Assembly (NCBI GenBank): GCA_025964635.1
Contig: JAOPYP010000765.1
Coordinates: 1-7,900 of the forward strand
DNA: 7,900 nt
Direction: 5' to 3'
Origin: Actinomycetes bacterium
GTDB lineage: Bacteria; Actinomycetota; Actinomycetes; Streptosporangiales; Streptosporangiaceae
Below, one piece after another: positions 7,021 through 7,900 of the stretch (positions are counted from its first letter, which is position 1; every line of letters starts with the position of its first letter). The notes beneath the pieces are model-generated. The model saw nothing but the letters and a program-made list of their open reading frames with translations. It made no database searches and was not told where the DNA came from. The translations under genes were made by a program, and so were the position numbers.

Positions 7021-7900
7021 CGGCGAGCTCCTCCACGGGCAGGTAGTCGAAGTCGTACCCGAACGCCCGGGGGCCGGTGAGCGCGATGCCGCCCTCGGTC
7101 CGCCAGACCGGGTCGCAGCCGAAGGCGATCGCTACCACCCGCTGGCCGTACTTGATCCGCTCGGTCGCGATCGCCTCCGCGGTCTCGCTGTCCAGGACCG
7201 AGATCAGGTCGGGCACCGAGGCGAGCACCCGGCCCCGCTCCAGCGCGACCAGGTTCTCGTTCTGCAGTTCCAGCCGGATCAGGCGGCCGGCGTCCTCACC
7301 CAGGCCCTCGATCACCACCGAGCCGCGGACGAAGCCACTGGTGGTGTGCCGCTCGACGTCGGAGACCCTCCCGGTAACCAGCCGGAACGCGCCAATTTCG
7401 GCAATCAGCGCGGCCACCGGGCTGTCCTGCGCCTTCATGACCGCCTCGCCGATCCGGATCGCCAGCGACACCGAGTTCCGCACCGTCGCATGGCGCGCCT
7501 GCGCGGCGGTGAGCGAGAACTCGGTGGACGAGGCGGCCCCGCCGAACTCGACTGCGGCCGCGCGTTCCAGCCGTTCCATCCAGTGCCCCGAAATGGCCTG
7601 GAAAACGATGAGGTTGCCACGCTCGTCGGTCATCACCGCCGGGCTCGGCGAGATCCCGGCCAGCTGCATCGTGACCTGCGGGATCTCCGGGAAGGCGCGG
7701 CCCATGCCGTCGGCGTCGACCAGGGGGAGTCCCATCCGTGCCGCCCAGGTGACCGGCAGCACCCCGTTCCCGCCGCCAATCTCGCCTGGCATCAGCGCGG
7801 CCACCCGGTGCCCGGTCAGGTGCTCCAGCTGATCGCGGAGACGTTCCCCCTCGTCGCCGTTCTCGATCTTTTCGATGCTGACGGTGGGGGCGCCGATTCC
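7007..7900 (-). CDS. DUF917 / S-methyl-thiohydantoin-desulfurase-type protein, 5'-truncated by window edge
   Basis: The frame is open from the right edge to a TGA at 7009-7007, giving 297 visible residues. About 60-80 N-terminal residues are probably missing, judging from the usual family length of roughly 355-375. The first GTG (7804) is internal, because clear family sequence continues upstream of it (GIGAPTVSIEKIENGDE). Family hallmarks are MPGEIGGGNG (visible residues 37-46), LPLVDADGMGRAFPE just after it, VPDLISVLDSETAEAI in the last third, and the terminal block VWRTEGGIALTGPRAFGYDF. There is no signal peptide or membrane segment in the visible part, so it is probably cytoplasmic. The family was long uncharacterised. 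As I recall, it is now linked to desulfurization of S-methyl-thiohydantoin and usually sits beside a HyuA-like gene, as here. The only visible Cys is residue 262. It overlaps the next gene by 14 bases. Family assignment is firm, but the reaction is inferred. Confidence 0.93.
   Translation of the reverse strand, partial: GIGAPTVSIEKIENGDEGERLRDQLEHLTGHRVAALMPGEIGGGNGVLPVTWAARMGLPLVDADGMGRAFPEIPQVTMQLAGISPSPAVMTDERGNLIVFQAISGHWMERLERAAAVEFGGAASSTEFSLTAAQARHATVRNSVSLAIRIGEAVMKAQDSPVAALIAEIGAFRLVTGRVSDVERHTTSGFVRGSVVIEGLGEDAGRLIRLELQNENLVALERGRVLASVPDLISVLDSETAEAIATERIKYGQRVVAIAFGCDPVWRTEGGIALTGPRAFGYDFDYLPVEELAGARS
7028..7034 (-). promoter_or_regulatory. Ribosome binding site of the HyuA-type gene
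   Basis: GGAGGAG on the minus strand ends 7 bases before the GTG at 7020. It lies inside the 3' end of the DUF917 coding region and decides the start of the hydantoinase-type gene. Confidence 0.8.

Noticed and set aside
7007..7804. GTG at 7804 as the true start of the DUF917 gene
   Set aside because: The frame is open to the right edge and encodes conserved family sequence (GIGAPTVSIEK) upstream of it.

Overview
The window is GC-rich throughout, with codons ending overwhelmingly in G or C. The genes are packed head to tail on one strand with GTG and TTG starts. The solute-binding lipoprotein has an actinobacterial look (Ser/Thr/Asn/Gln-rich, short Cys lipobox signal). Together these point to a high-GC actinomycete. 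I do not try to name a genus.

All seven well-supported genes lie on the minus strand and read from right to left as one transcription unit. In order they are: a DUF917 (S-methyl-thiohydantoin-desulfurase-type) protein whose N-terminus lies beyond the right edge (7007-7900); a HyuA-type hydantoinase/oxoprolinase-family protein (5398-7020); a family 5 ABC solute-binding lipoprotein (3757-5349); two DppB/DppC-type permeases (2744-3760 and 1851-2747); and two DppD/DppF-type ATPases (1036-1854 and 86-1039). Every junction overlaps by 4 or 14 bases except one, a 48-base gap in front of the binding protein that carries a good ribosome binding site. The promoter must lie to the right of the window. 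I saw no RNA gene, CRISPR array or mobile element.

The layout suggests a self-contained uptake-and-degradation operon. A lipoprotein captures a small peptide-like or cyclic-amide solute, the DppBCDF-type complex imports it, and the DUF917/HyuA-type pair processes it in the cytoplasm. Established knowledge ties both enzyme families to hydantoin-like rings, so a hydantoin, S-alkyl-thiohydantoin or related imidazole-derived compound is a reasonable guess. The actual substrate cannot be read from the sequence.

The first 85 bases lie beyond the stop of the last transporter gene. They hold no minus-strand start codon. They may be the 3' end of a convergent plus-strand gene, but this is weakly supported. 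The window is mostly an orderly catabolic/transport operon. The points of interest are the pairing of the two enzymes with a dedicated importer, the unequal C-termini of the two ATPases, and some odd translation-initiation contexts.
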